A stretch of 64,000 nucleotides of DNA, from contig JAFXNA010000050.1 of NCBI GenBank assembly GCA_017529865.1, positions 41,654 to 105,653 on the forward strand. The letters run 5' to 3'. This document shows, piece after piece, positions 46,131 to 54,673 of the stretch. A program made the position numbers and the translations under genes. The notes beneath the pieces were generated by a model. It ran no database searches. It was not told where the DNA came from and saw only the letters and a program-made list of their open reading frames with translations. Within the stretch, counting starts at the first letter, position 1; every line of letters starts with the position of its first letter. Source of the DNA: Bacteroidaceae bacterium (GTDB taxonomy: Bacteria; Bacteroidota; Bacteroidia; Bacteroidales; Bacteroidaceae).

Positions 46131-47481
46131 CCTCATCGTCAGTGCTACTATTTCAGCACAAAGCATCTCGAAGGAACTCTTGCAGAAGATGCAGACAGAG
46201 AATCAGATGACTCCATCCGATCGTGCTATCCGTAATGCTCTCAGTGTGACAGATGTGAAAAGTCTGGCACTCAGTCAGGACAATCAGGGAGAGATGAACA
46301 CGTATTTCAGCAACAGTGTTCCTTCAAAAGGCATTACAGACCAGAAGAGTTCGGGCCGTTGTTGGCTCTTTACGGGACTGAACGTATTGCGCAGTAAGGT
46401 CATCAACCGTCAGAAACTCGATAAACTTGAGTTTTCACAAATCTACCTTTTCTTCTACGATCAGTTAGAGAAGTCCAATTTGTTCCTGCAGGCTGTTATT
46501 GATACTAAGAACCGTGATATGGACGATAAGACGGTTGAGTGGCTTTTCAAGAATCCGCTGAGCGATGGCGGTACCTTTACAGGTGTTGCCGATCTTGTCA
46601 TGAAGTACGGATTGGTACCATCTGGCGTAATGCCTGAAAACTATACCGCCAACAACACCAGTAAGTTCACATCGTTTGTAAAGCGAAAGCTACGCGAGGA
46701 CGGTTTGCAGTTGCGCGAAAGCAACCTCAAGGGAACTGCATTGCTACAGTTGAAGGAGAAGATGCTGAGCGAAATCTACCACATGCTGGTACTCGGACTT
46801 GGACAGCCGGTGACTGAGTTCACATGGGCTCCAAAGGATAAGGACGGGAACTACATTACTGTTCCCAAGCGTTATACTCCACAGTCTTTCTATGCGGAGC
46901 TGATAGGTGAGGACCTCAACAGCAACTATGTCATGTTGATGAATGATCCAACCCGTGAATATTGGAAGACCTATGAGATACAGTACGACCGCCACACTTA
47001 CGATGGTCACAACTGGCTCTACCTCAATTTGCCAATGGACGAAATCAAGAAAGCAGCCATTGAAAGTATCAAAGACTCTACAATGATGTATTTCTCATGC
47101 GATGTCAATAAAGAACTTGACAGCAAACGTGGACTGCTCTCTTTGGACAACTATGATTACAGTAGCATTCTAGGGGTCACATTCGGGATGGACAAACGCC
47201 AACGTATCATGTCGTTCGACTCCGGTTCATCGCATGCCATGACCCTCAAGGCCGTCGACCTCGATGCAGATGGGAAGCCTGTAAAGTGGGAAGTAGAGAA
47301 CTCATGGGGAGCCAGCTATGGATTTCAGGGACATCTCATTATGACCGATGAATGGTTCGATGCCTACATGTTCCGTCTTGTTGTCAAGAAGCAGTACCTT
47401 TCAGAGAAAGTGCTTCAGGCTGCTTTGCAGACCCCAACCCTTTTACCATGCTGGGATCCAATGTTTGCTTGTGAAGAATAA
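46102..47481 (+). CDS. pepC: Exported C1B-type aminopeptidase (PepC / bleomycin-hydrolase family)
   Basis: 459 residues. The papain-like catalytic Cys87 lies in DQKSSGRCWLFTGLNVL, the His in DSGSSHAMTLKAVD and the Asn in VENSWGASYGFQG. Unlike the cytoplasmic enzyme of many bacteria, it starts with a signal peptide (1-19, ending ISAQ), so it probably acts in the periplasm on peptides from outside. That fits the secreted protease upstream. Its start overlaps the antiporter by 29 bases. Confidence 0.93.
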   Translation: MKKQLILACSLIVSATISAQSISKELLQKMQTENQMTPSDRAIRNALSVTDVKSLALSQDNQGEMNTYFSNSVPSKGITDQKSSGRCWLFTGLNVLRSKVINRQKLDKLEFSQIYLFFYDQLEKSNLFLQAVIDTKNRDMDDKTVEWLFKNPLSDGGTFTGVADLVMKYGLVPSGVMPENYTANNTSKFTSFVKRKLREDGLQLRESNLKGTALLQLKEKMLSEIYHMLVLGLGQPVTEFTWAPKDKDGNYITVPKRYTPQSFYAELIGEDLNSNYVMLMNDPTREYWKTYEIQYDRHTYDGHNWLYLNLPMDEIKKAAIESIKDSTMMYFSCDVNKELDSKRGLLSLDNYDYSSILGVTFGMDKRQRIMSFDSGSSHAMTLKAVDLDADGKPVKWEVENSWGASYGFQGHLIMTDEWFDAYMFRLVVKKQYLSEKVLQAALQTPTLLPCWDPMFACEE

Positions 47482-47525
47482 GACATGATAGTTTGTCGGA
47501 GATCCAATTCTTAACACATTATATT

Positions 47526-48818
47526 ATGAGAAGTTTATTATTTATGTTTCTTGTTGCGGCCGGTACTATAGCGTCCGCACAGATTGTTCATCCGAAAATC
47601 GGAACTTCAGTAAAGTCTGACGATGGTCGTGTCACCGTCACCCTTATCGGCAAGAAGATTGCATGGTCAAGCTCTGACCCCAATACTTACGATGCCGACA
47701 TCCATTCGCCAAAGTCGGTCAACGTACATCCCTCGGGCAAGAAGTTCTACGTTAATTCGCTCGAAGGCGCAAAGACCGTATCGTATGCGATGGATGGCTT
47801 CAAGAAGCTTGCTGTTATCAACCATAAGTTTGATCAGCAGAAGGATGCGGCCCTGTGGAGCAAACCTTCTGGATTCTATCCCTTCACTCACTATAACAAT
47901 CGTGGTATTGCACTCAATACCTTTTTCGGCAAGCCTGTCGAGAGCACTTTCTCGCATGGCGGTAAGTATCTATGGGTGCCATACTATCGTCGCAATTACG
48001 ACATCAACGCTCAAGACCCATCGGCGGTTGCTATTATCGACACTGAGACCGACAAGATTATCCGACTGATGGAGACTGGTCCGCTGCCCAAGATGATTGC
48101 CACGTCGCCCGACGGTAAGTACGTAGCTATCTCGCATTGGGGAGACAACACTGTGGGGTTGATTGACATATCCAGTCCCGATCCCAAGCAGTGGAAGCAT
48201 AAGGCTATGTATGTAGTTGACCATCAGCTTGACCTCCACTATAGCCTCACCTCGCCTGTCGATCGTGACAACGGTAGTGGCTATGCTTTGCGTGGTACAG
48301 TTTTCACACCCGACAACCACTACCTCTTTGTTGGCTGCATGGGTGGCGGAGGCGGCATTGCCGTCATCGACCTCCAGCGGGGCGAATACATGGGCCGCAT
48401 GCTCGGCATGATGGCCAATGTGCGCCACCTTGTCATCAAGAACGGCTACCTCTATCTTAGCATTAACGGAGGAGGATATGTTCAGCGAATTGAACTGGAT
48501 AAGTTTATCAATGCTGCCCGTCAGATGAAGAACAAGAAAGGGGAGATTACCGGATGGACCAACTGCAAGGTGGGCACAGGCGCACGTACCATCGAGCTAT
48601 CACCTAGCGGAAAGTACATCTTCGCTGCTTGCAACAACTCTAGCGCTCTCTATGTTGTCGATGCGAAGGAAATGAAGGTCATCACCCACATCTCAGTTGA
48701 CAGCTATCCTGTAGGGCTCGACATCTCGAAGGACGGCCGCTACATCTTCACCACTTCGCAAGGACGTTCCGGTGGTGGCGGTAATGCCGTCAACATTTTC
48801 CGTGTTGACTATCAGTAA
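47526..48818 (+). CDS. Secreted YncE/YVTN-type beta-propeller protein
   Basis: 430 residues. A signal peptide ends ASAQ (about residue 18). Repeats of the YVTN type follow, with pattern segments KSVNVHPSGKKFYV, KMIATSPDGKYVAIS, RTIELSPSGKYIFAA and VGLDISKDGRYIFTT. They form a six- or seven-bladed propeller. Such domains bind ligands or proteins; no catalytic site is evident. The start at 47526 (MRSLLFMF) is chosen over an upstream in-frame TTG/GTG region without signal character. It is last in the run that begins with lepA. Confidence 0.83.
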   Translation: MRSLLFMFLVAAGTIASAQIVHPKIGTSVKSDDGRVTVTLIGKKIAWSSSDPNTYDADIHSPKSVNVHPSGKKFYVNSLEGAKTVSYAMDGFKKLAVINHKFDQQKDAALWSKPSGFYPFTHYNNRGIALNTFFGKPVESTFSHGGKYLWVPYYRRNYDINAQDPSAVAIIDTETDKIIRLMETGPLPKMIATSPDGKYVAISHWGDNTVGLIDISSPDPKQWKHKAMYVVDHQLDLHYSLTSPVDRDNGSGYALRGTVFTPDNHYLFVGCMGGGGGIAVIDLQRGEYMGRMLGMMANVRHLVIKNGYLYLSINGGGYVQRIELDKFINAARQMKNKKGEITGWTNCKVGTGARTIELSPSGKYIFAACNNSSALYVVDAKEMKVITHISVDSYPVGLDISKDGRYIFTTSQGRSGGGGNAVNIFRVDYQ

Positions 48819-48909
48819 TATATGTAAAGGCGAATGTTTGGTGGAATGAGTTAAATGTGTAATTATAACAGACCGATTTTACAGACAGCTTACTGCTTAC
48901 ATAATATTT

Positions 48910-48940
48910 AAAAAAGCACCCATTGATGTGGGTGCTTTTT
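48910..48940. terminator. Bidirectional terminator between propeller and xylanase genes
   Basis: AAAAAGCACCCA-ttga-TGTGGGTGCTTTTT is a perfect stem with A and T tracts on both sides. It serves the convergent genes at 47526 and 48972. Confidence 0.95.
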
Positions 48941-48971
48941 GTTTGAACAGTCAAATAACTTATTAACCTTC

Positions 48972-51614
48972 TTATCTGATCAGTACCTTCTTGCCATTGA
49001 TGATGTTGATGCCTCGTTGCATATTCTGCTGACGCTGACCACTGAGGTTGTAAATTTGGTGGTTGGCTGGTGTATCGTTCTCAACTCCATTGATGGCGGT
49101 ATCGGAACCGATAATCTCGAGTTTGTCGATGTTGCACTGTGCACCTGTGATGGTGATACGGATGATGTTGTTTCCCTCAGCGAGTGAACGCTGGAAGGTG
49201 CCCTCTACCTCTTTGTAGGTGCTACTACCTGTTTTTGGTACAGTAACTGTTGCAAGGGTATAAGCCGTGGTACCTCGAACCATACTGATGGTGAACTTAG
49301 AGGTTTCGACTGCTGATGCAACGGTGGCTTTAAAGGCGAACTTAGCGGTTTCTGTGACATTGACGCTGTAGTCCATCCACTCTTTCTCGGCTGTCTTTCC
49401 TACAACATAACCCTTGTTACCTGAGATGATATCAAGTCCTTCGTTATCGAGACGGTACTTATGGCCACCTTCATCATTATCGTCAGAATCGTGGAAGGAG
49501 AGTCCGTCACCGCCCTTATCGAAGTCTTCTGCTTCAATGATGCCAGGCACGTTGACTTCCTTGAATGGTACTCTCTTAGCCTTAGCGGTGATGGTAACGG
49601 TAGCTTCTTTCGATTCGAGTCCAGCTTCATCAACTGCGATGGCTGTGATGACATGTGAACCTTTATATTTAGGATAGTACTCAATGTCATAAGGTGCCTC
49701 TGTACAGGTTTGCATCCACTCTCCGTTGTCGTATACATGTACGGCTGCGATGGTGCCATCTGTGTAGGTTGCTGAAACCTTAACGGTGACTTTGTTGCCG
49801 ACAGTAGGACTGGTAGGAGTGGCACGAACGGTGACTTTCATCTGCTCGTTGACATTGACGCGGTTGAATGTAATCTTATCGATGTGGCACTGTCCGCCCG
49901 TGATGTTGAGACGTATCTTTTGCTTTCCTTTCTGGAGAGGAACAAGTGTGCGTCCACGAACGATAGTGAAGGTGTCCCAATCACCGAGTTCGTGACAAGG
50001 AACAGGGATGACGTTGGTTAGCTCGGTCTGCAAGTCGTAGTTACTAAGCGCCAATTGGAACGATGCGTTGTAGGCTCCTGCCGATACGAGTGCATTGAAG
50101 TTATAAAGACCTTCCTCCGTGACATTGACAGTATATTCTACCCATTCGCCTGCGACAGTGTGACCAACAACATATGCTGTGTCGACCTTGAGAAGATCGA
50201 CACCTCCACCATTGGTACGATAGGTGCGCACACCATCGTTGCGGGTATCGGAGTCGTGATAGGTGAGTCCGTCTGCACCGATATCGAAATCTTCAGCCTC
50301 GATAACTCCTGGCAGTTCCAAATCCTTGTTGTAAGGTGAACGTGTGCTACTGAGTGTGTTGAATAGGGCCAAACGCTCGTAAGTGCAACTGTCGGTTGTA
50401 GTGACAACAGCCTTGAGGTCGTATGCGCCCTGAGTGGTTGGCTTGTAGTAAACTACGTAAGGTTCTTCGGTTAGGGTGGCATAGAGCTTGTTCTTCACAT
50501 AGAGGTCCACGTGGTCAACCGTCTTAGTGCGCATTTTCAAGCGTATAGTAATAGGTATGGAGTCGTTGCGTGCCACGTTCCATCCAGCAGCCTTCACGTA
50601 GAGCGATGCCTCCTTCTTCATGCCTGGGTACGGACTCTTGGCATTGATAGCCTTTTCTGTTTTCATATAGTCGCGCAGCCAGGTCATAGCAGGGCGGTCC
50701 TGATTGTTCTTGATCAGACCCGAGTTGTCAACCCATGTGGCTCCGTGAATGTACCCCCATAGGGTGACACCTGCGCAGTAGTCTGCCTCCCACATCATCG
50801 GGAATATATTCTGGTATTGAGTCTTCTGTTGGTTGTCGTCAGCCTTGTCGATATCCAGCTCTGTGATATACATCGGCATCTTCAGCGCATTCTGAATCTT
50901 CGACATAGCGTTCCTTAGTCCGCTGGCGCTGATATCCGTCACGTCGTGCGACTGACATCCGTAAGCATCGATAGGTGCTCCGGCATTACGCAGGGTCTGC
51001 ACAAGTTTGATATAGTTGTCCGTATCCCACTGGAAAGTGTTGTAGTCGTTGTAGATGAGGATGGCATCTGGCCAGCGCTCATAAGCCAACTCGAAGGCGC
51101 GGATGAGCCAGTCGTAGCCAGTCACACCCTCTCCGCCCAACGATTCTCTCATCATCGGGTTACCCTGCTGGTGCATACCTACAGCCTCGTTCACCACATC
51201 AATCAGTTCCAACTTCGGATACTTCTTCTTGATGGCATCCAGCCACTTGATGATGGCTTGGTAACGCTCAGAGGGGGAGAGGTTAGGAAGCCAGTTAGGA
51301 TACTGGGCACCCCAGATAAGGGCGTGGAACTTGAATGGGAAATTGTGGTTCTTCGCATAGTTGAAGGCATTGTCGCATCCCCAGTTGAAGCTGCCGCGGT
51401 TTCCTTCGACCGAACCCCACTTCGATTCGTTTTCACAGGTAATCTGATTCCACAAGGTGTAGTACTTCTCATTGCCGTAATCCACGTTGTAGCGTGTTGT
51501 GATGTTTCCTAAAAACTTGTCAGGATTTTTCGACAGCTGGGCATGAGTTGTGACACAGATGAGCGAAAACAGCAGTCCACTCATCATGATTCGGATAGGT
51601 AATAATCGTTTCAT
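48972..51614 (-). CDS. Secreted GH10 endo-xylanase with two CBM6 modules
   Basis: 880 residues. A signal peptide (1-26, ending THAQ) precedes the GH10 domain (about 27-330). That domain has acid/base Glu143 in DVVNEAVG and nucleophile Glu252 in YITELDI. An Ig-like linker follows, then CBM6 (about 445-590: GVIEAEDFDIG, WVEYTVNVTEEG, CHIDKITF), another Ig-like domain and a second CBM6 (about 685-835). The C-terminal tail reads YNLSGQR...GINIINGKK. GH10 enzymes cut the xylan backbone; CBM6 modules bind xylan or beta-glucan. It is about 60% identical by eye to the next gene and has its own promoter and terminator. Confidence 0.93.
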   Translation of the reverse strand: MKRLLPIRIMMSGLLFSLICVTTHAQLSKNPDKFLGNITTRYNVDYGNEKYYTLWNQITCENESKWGSVEGNRGSFNWGCDNAFNYAKNHNFPFKFHALIWGAQYPNWLPNLSPSERYQAIIKWLDAIKKKYPKLELIDVVNEAVGMHQQGNPMMRESLGGEGVTGYDWLIRAFELAYERWPDAILIYNDYNTFQWDTDNYIKLVQTLRNAGAPIDAYGCQSHDVTDISASGLRNAMSKIQNALKMPMYITELDIDKADDNQQKTQYQNIFPMMWEADYCAGVTLWGYIHGATWVDNSGLIKNNQDRPAMTWLRDYMKTEKAINAKSPYPGMKKEASLYVKAAGWNVARNDSIPITIRLKMRTKTVDHVDLYVKNKLYATLTEEPYVVYYKPTTQGAYDLKAVVTTTDSCTYERLALFNTLSSTRSPYNKDLELPGVIEAEDFDIGADGLTYHDSDTRNDGVRTYRTNGGGVDLLKVDTAYVVGHTVAGEWVEYTVNVTEEGLYNFNALVSAGAYNASFQLALSNYDLQTELTNVIPVPCHELGDWDTFTIVRGRTLVPLQKGKQKIRLNITGGQCHIDKITFNRVNVNEQMKVTVRATPTSPTVGNKVTVKVSATYTDGTIAAVHVYDNGEWMQTCTEAPYDIEYYPKYKGSHVITAIAVDEAGLESKEATVTITAKAKRVPFKEVNVPGIIEAEDFDKGGDGLSFHDSDDNDEGGHKYRLDNEGLDIISGNKGYVVGKTAEKEWMDYSVNVTETAKFAFKATVASAVETSKFTISMVRGTTAYTLATVTVPKTGSSTYKEVEGTFQRSLAEGNNIIRITITGAQCNIDKLEIIGSDTAINGVENDTPANHQIYNLSGQRQQNMQRGINIINGKKVLIR

Positions 51615-51654
51615 ACTTTATTGTTTTTGTTAGCAAATATGCATTTATGCGTTG

Positions 51655-51662
51655 CAAAGGTA
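51655..51662 (-). promoter_or_regulatory. Promoter -7 element of the distal xylanase gene
   Basis: TACCTTTG on the minus strand, 40 bases before the start codon. The expected -33 position falls within the cgaaaa hexamer array. Confidence 0.65.
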
Positions 51663-51673
51663 CGAAAAAAAAT

Positions 51674-51702
51674 AAAACGAAAACGAAAACGAAAACGAAA
51701 AA
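51674..51702. repeat. Hexamer tandem array cgaaaa in a promoter region
   Basis: Four direct copies of aaaacg flanked by A-runs, spanning the -33 region of the distal xylanase promoter. Confidence 0.85.
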
Positions 51703-51724
51703 ATACAAATTTAGCATAAAAAAA

Positions 51725-51750
51725 CTCCCATAGCCCGAAGACTATGGGAG
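51725..51750 (-). terminator. Terminator of the proximal xylanase gene
   Basis: On the minus strand, CTCCCATAG and CTATGGGAG pair around an eight-base loop, followed by TTTTTTT. It lies 26 bases after the stop codon and separates the two xylanase genes. Confidence 0.9.
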
Positions 51751-51775
51751 AATTGTGTTGTTATGCCCTTATTTA

Positions 51776-54433
51776 TTATTTAATAAGGAGTTTTGCCCCG
51801 TCAACGATGTTAATGCCTCGCTGCATACCATTAAGACGCTGACCTGCGATATTATATATCTGCTTTGGTTGCTTGTTGACGTTCGTGATGTCGTTGATGC
51901 CTGTAGCGGTGCAGATGAGCTCAATCTTATCGATGTTGCAGTATGCTCCACCGATGGTGATGCGGAGGATCTGCTTGCCGAGTGCCAACTCCTGGGAGAG
52001 TGTGCCTTCGACAACGCGGTAGGTACCCCAGTCATTATCGCCTGTCTGTGGTACAGATACGGTTGCAAGATCTGTGACATTCTCTCCGTCGGACAGTCCG
52101 ATGGTGAATGATGAAGAGTTGTTACCTGACGAAACGGTTGCCTTATACTTGTATGGTCCGGCTGCCGTCACATTGACGGTGTATTCGTACCACTCACCTG
52201 ATGTGGTGTATCCGAGTGCATATCCGCCGTTTCCTGTTACAATCTCCACTCCTTCCTTATCGGAACGGTAGCTGCCTTGACCCTCGTCTTCAGAGTCGGA
52301 ATCGTGGAAGGTGAATCCTTCGCCTCCCTTGTCGAAGTCTTCTGCCTCGAAGATACCTGGGATGTTGATGGTCTTGTATGGAGTACGCTTGTTGTTGACC
52401 TTGAGTACGTAAGAAGCGATATTCGACTCCTTACCTTCACTATCGACTGCAACAGCGGTGAACTCGTAGGAGCCAACAGATGTTGGTTTATAAGTATATT
52501 CGTATGGAGCTGCAGTAAAGGTCTTTATAACCTTATCATTGAGCGAGAGCTTGATGCTGGCAATTGTGCTGTTAGGAGCTGAAGCATTCACCTTGATGAC
52601 TGTTGACTCATTGATGGTTGCAGGAGCAGGATCGGCTGTGATTTCGAGCTGGATATCGTCATTGAGGTCAACATGGCGGAAGTTGATCTTATCAATGTTA
52701 CAGCTGCTGCCAGTGATGTCGAGGTGGATGATCTGCTTACCCTCTGGGAGCGGAATGAGGAGTCGTCCGCTAAGGGTGCGATAAGTACTCCAGTCGTTGC
52801 TACCTGTCTGCGGAACAGAGATGACATCGGTGAGGTCTTCGAGTTTGTCTCCATTGACAAGGGAGAGCTTGAACGAAGAACCTGTCGTTCCTGAAGAAAC
52901 GGTTGCTTCATAGATGTAAACACCTGCTTCTTTCACGTTGACGGTATACTCGAGCCATTCGCCTGAAGAGGTGTAGCCGATAGCATAGCCACCATTACCT
53001 CTTACGATATCTACACCACCATCATCACGATAGGATGCTGCATCACCTTCCTTCGTGTTGTCAGAGTCATGGTAAGCAATACCGTCAGCACCTGTATCGT
53101 AATCCTCAGCCTGAATGATACCTGGGAGCTCTATTTCCTTGTATGGTGCACGAGGTTTGTAAACGGTGAAGGCGCCATAGCGCTCGTATTCGTTTCCATC
53201 GGTGGTGAATACAACAGCTTTCAAATCATACTTGCCGACTTCCTCTGGAGTATATTCCAGTTCATATGGGGCTTCTGTCAAGGTCTTATAGAGGCTACCC
53301 TTTACGTAGAAATCGATATGGTCGATGGTCTTGGTGCGCATCTTTGCACGAACGGTGATAGGCATCGGTTCGCCCTTTGTAGCAGCGATTGAAGCAGGTT
53401 TAATATAAACCGACGCTTCCTTCTTCATTCCTGGGAGCGGACTCTTGGCGTTGATAGCCTTTTCGGTCTTCATGTATTCACGCAACCAAGTCATTGCTGG
53501 ACGGTCCTTGTTGTTCTTGATGATACCAGAGTTGCTTACCCATGTAGCTCCATGGATATAACCCCAAATGGTGATACCTGCACAATAGTCTGCTTCCCAC
53601 ATGAGAGGGAAGATACTCTGATATTGGTTCTTCTGCTGAGTATCGTCCTCAATATCGATGTCCAACTCGGTGATATACATAGGCATCTTCAGTGCGTCTT
53701 GCTGCTTATTCATCACACTCTTCAAGGTACTTGCACTGATGTTATTTACATCGTGTGCCTGATTTCCGTAAGCATCAATAGGTGCACCGGCATCGCGCAA
53801 TGTCTGTACCAAATCGATGTAATTATCTACATCTCCATTATTGGGATTTAATGAGTTATAGTCGTTGTAGATAAGGATAGCGTTTGGCCAACGTTCGTAA
53901 GCCATTTCGAAGGCTTTGATGAGCCAGTCGTAGCCTGTTTTGCCACTTCCGCCCAATGACTCACGCATCATTGGGTTACCCTGCTGGTGCATGCCTATGG
54001 CCTCATTGACTACGTCAATCATTTCGAGGTTCGGGTACTTCTTCTTGACGGCATCCATCCACTTGGTGATAGCCTGGAAACGTTCTGACACTGAAAGGTT
54101 GGACAGCCAGTTAGGATACTGTGAACCCCATACCAGACAGTGGAATTTAAATAGGAAATTGTGATTCTTTGCATAGTTAACAGCGTTGTCGCAGCCCCAG
54201 TTGTAGCTACCACGAGTGCCTTCACATGATTGCCACTTCGATTCGTTCTCGCAGGTAATCTGGTTCCACATCTTGTAGTAAGGTTCAATACCACTGACGT
54301 CGATTTGATAGCGTGTGGTGATGTTACCAAGAAACTTGTCGGGGTTTGATGACAGCTGTGCATTGGCTGCCACAGAGACGAGCGATAACAGTAAACCGCT
54401 CATCAAGGCTTTGATAGGTAATAAAATCTTCAT
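51776..54433 (-). CDS. Secreted GH10 endo-xylanase with two CBM6 modules, second paralogue
   Basis: 885 residues in the same layout as its neighbour. A signal peptide ends ANAQ (about 25); the GH10 domain has Glu144 (DVVNEAIG) and Glu256 (YITELDI). Ig-like, CBM6, Ig-like and CBM6 domains follow, with the tail YNIAGQR...GINIVDGAK. It should also cleave xylan outside the cell. The start is placed at MKILLPIKAL because the promoter lies between it and the upstream in-frame codons; MLMKI six bases earlier is a close alternative. The pair probably arose by tandem duplication. Confidence 0.93.
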   Translation of the reverse strand: MKILLPIKALMSGLLLSLVSVAANAQLSSNPDKFLGNITTRYQIDVSGIEPYYKMWNQITCENESKWQSCEGTRGSYNWGCDNAVNYAKNHNFLFKFHCLVWGSQYPNWLSNLSVSERFQAITKWMDAVKKKYPNLEMIDVVNEAIGMHQQGNPMMRESLGGSGKTGYDWLIKAFEMAYERWPNAILIYNDYNSLNPNNGDVDNYIDLVQTLRDAGAPIDAYGNQAHDVNNISASTLKSVMNKQQDALKMPMYITELDIDIEDDTQQKNQYQSIFPLMWEADYCAGITIWGYIHGATWVSNSGIIKNNKDRPAMTWLREYMKTEKAINAKSPLPGMKKEASVYIKPASIAATKGEPMPITVRAKMRTKTIDHIDFYVKGSLYKTLTEAPYELEYTPEEVGKYDLKAVVFTTDGNEYERYGAFTVYKPRAPYKEIELPGIIQAEDYDTGADGIAYHDSDNTKEGDAASYRDDGGVDIVRGNGGYAIGYTSSGEWLEYTVNVKEAGVYIYEATVSSGTTGSSFKLSLVNGDKLEDLTDVISVPQTGSNDWSTYRTLSGRLLIPLPEGKQIIHLDITGSSCNIDKINFRHVDLNDDIQLEITADPAPATINESTVIKVNASAPNSTIASIKLSLNDKVIKTFTAAPYEYTYKPTSVGSYEFTAVAVDSEGKESNIASYVLKVNNKRTPYKTINIPGIFEAEDFDKGGEGFTFHDSDSEDEGQGSYRSDKEGVEIVTGNGGYALGYTTSGEWYEYTVNVTAAGPYKYKATVSSGNNSSSFTIGLSDGENVTDLATVSVPQTGDNDWGTYRVVEGTLSQELALGKQILRITIGGAYCNIDKIELICTATGINDITNVNKQPKQIYNIAGQRLNGMQRGINIVDGAKLLIK

Positions 54434-54481
54434 AAGCATAAAGTTTAAATTGTTGTAAAAAGTTTTTGTTGTTCTTGTTTG

Positions 54482-54513
54482 CAAAGTTAGAGCTTTTTTC
54501 CCTTCTGAACAAA
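54482..54513 (-). promoter_or_regulatory. Promoter of the proximal xylanase gene
   Basis: On the minus strand, TTTG (54510-54513), 20-base spacer, TAACTTTG (54482-54489). Leader of about 45 bases. Confidence 0.85.
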
Positions 54514-54590
54514 TAAAACAGGTAAAAAAGTACGATGAGAATTGAAAAAAGGACAAAGGCTAATGGTCTATGCTCTTTTTTTAGCAAAAA

Positions 54591-54614
54591 ATGTTCAATG
54601 TTCAATGTTCAATG
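54591..54614 (+). repeat. atgttca tandem repeat before pheT
   Basis: Three exact copies of the heptamer atgttca and a partial fourth lie just upstream of the pheT -7 element, where a -33 element would be expected. Confidence 0.85.
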
Positions 54615-54626
54615 TCCATTTTTTTG

Positions 54627-54634
54627 TAACTTTG
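54627..54634 (+). promoter_or_regulatory. pheT promoter -7 element
   Basis: TAACTTTG, 39 bases before the start codon. The -33 position (about 54603-54606) lies in the atgttca repeat. Confidence 0.7.
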
Positions 54635-54673
54635 CATCCCGAAAACGAAAAAGAGGACTATTATTTAAAAAAA

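Noticed and set aside
54542..54673. Longer pheT reading frame from 54542
   Set aside because: The promoter at 54627 lies inside this extension, and conserved PheT sequence begins at 54674.
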